Source of the DNA: an uncultured Lachnospiraceae bacterium
Lineage (GTDB): Bacteria > Bacillota > Clostridia > Lachnospirales > Lachnospiraceae
DNA: 6,000 nucleotides
Direction: 5' to 3'
Assembly (NCBI GenBank): GCA_900539175.1
Contig: UQAW01000137.1
Location: 1-6,000 of the forward strand
Program-made: the position numbers and the translations under genes
The notes under the pieces: generated by a model
The model's input: only the letters and a program-made list of their open reading frames with translations
Databases searched by the model: none
What the model was told of the DNA's origin: nothing
In this document: one piece after another, positions 5,877 through 6,000 of the stretch
Layout of the letters: each line of letters starts with the position of its first letter
How positions within the stretch are numbered: the first letter of the stretch is position 1

Positions 5877-6000
5877 CAGTATGAGTAAGGAGGACGATAG
5901 TCCGGATTACGAATACTGGCGGCGATTGCGGGAGCACAAGGTGCGGAGCAATCGACTTTCATGAATGGTGATGTCTGCGTCAGCAGACATGTCCGTTTAC
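5802..6000 (+). ncRNA. Large structured RNA element, right copy (HEARO/omega-RNA-like candidate)
   Basis: This stretch folds by eye into a compact multi-branch structure. ATGAAAGTC (5802-5810) pairs with GACTTTCAT (5954-5962) and closes a domain with three hairpins. The first is 5822-5826 with 5855-5859, enclosing 5834-5838 with 5843-5847. The second is 5875-5882 with 5913-5920, then a GA/GA internal loop, GTAA with TTAC, a GGA/GGA loop, and GGAC-GATA-GTCC. The third is 5923-5929 with 5948-5954, then a GGGA/GGA loop and GCAC-AAG-GTGC. A perfect 8-bp hairpin (5971-5978 with 5983-5990) follows outside. Tandem G-A loops are typical of RNA and appear only on this strand. HEARO RNAs, now known as omega RNAs of IscB/IsrB nucleases, are large, ornate, mobile and reported next to ATGA or GTGA. 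The ATGA edge fits, but no nuclease gene is in view and I cannot run a covariance search. The element may continue past 6000. Confidence 0.6.

Noticed and set aside
1..6000. CRISPR array, tRNA or rRNA genes
   Set aside because: No regularly spaced direct repeats and no tRNA or rRNA signatures were seen on either strand.

Overview
The window looks like chromosomal DNA from a low-to-mid GC Firmicute, most likely a gut Lachnospiraceae-type clostridium. This is an inference from strong AGGAG/GGAGG ribosome binding sites, a sigma-A-type promoter, the style of the proteins and the kinds of small repeats. No rRNA, tRNA or other species marker is present.

Layout. Positions 1-81 hold the cut end of a repeat on the minus strand. 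Next come two plus-strand membrane protein genes: a P-type cation ATPase of the CtpE/Exp7 type (98-2542) and a membrane-anchored metallophosphoesterase (2611-3804), closed by a hairpin terminator (3811-3861). The 336-base gap before the next gene contains two abutting palindromic elements. One is a 143-bp MITE-like element with 19-bp perfect terminal inverted repeats and TA ends (3913-4055). The other is an 84-bp imperfect hairpin (4053-4136). Two minus-strand genes follow: a MraY-like phospho-sugar transferase (4141-5103) with its own promoter (5136-5164), and a GNAT acetyltransferase (5235-5690). The last 35 codons of a helix-turn-helix gene (5694-5801) lie just upstream of the GNAT and are cut off by the right-hand repeat.

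The most interesting part is the pair of inverted, outward-facing copies at the two edges (1-81 and 5796-5876, 77 of 81 identical). The right copy continues to the window end and folds on paper into an elaborate multi-helix RNA: a 9-bp closing stem (5802-5810 with 5954-5962), three enclosed hairpins with symmetrical GA and GGA/GGA internal loops, and a further perfect 8-bp hairpin outside. The four differences between the copies are two loop changes and one compensatory base-pair swap, which argues that structure is conserved. The best family guess, by architecture and the ATGA edge, is a HEARO/omega-RNA-like element of the IscB/IsrB world. No nuclease gene lies in the window, so the identity is not settled.

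Functionally, the genes do not form one pathway. The ATPase and phosphoesterase may be co-transcribed envelope or ion-homeostasis genes. The MraY-like enzyme acts on polyprenyl-phosphate at the membrane. The GNAT belonged to a two-gene unit with the broken regulator. Insertions have shaped both edges and the central gap.
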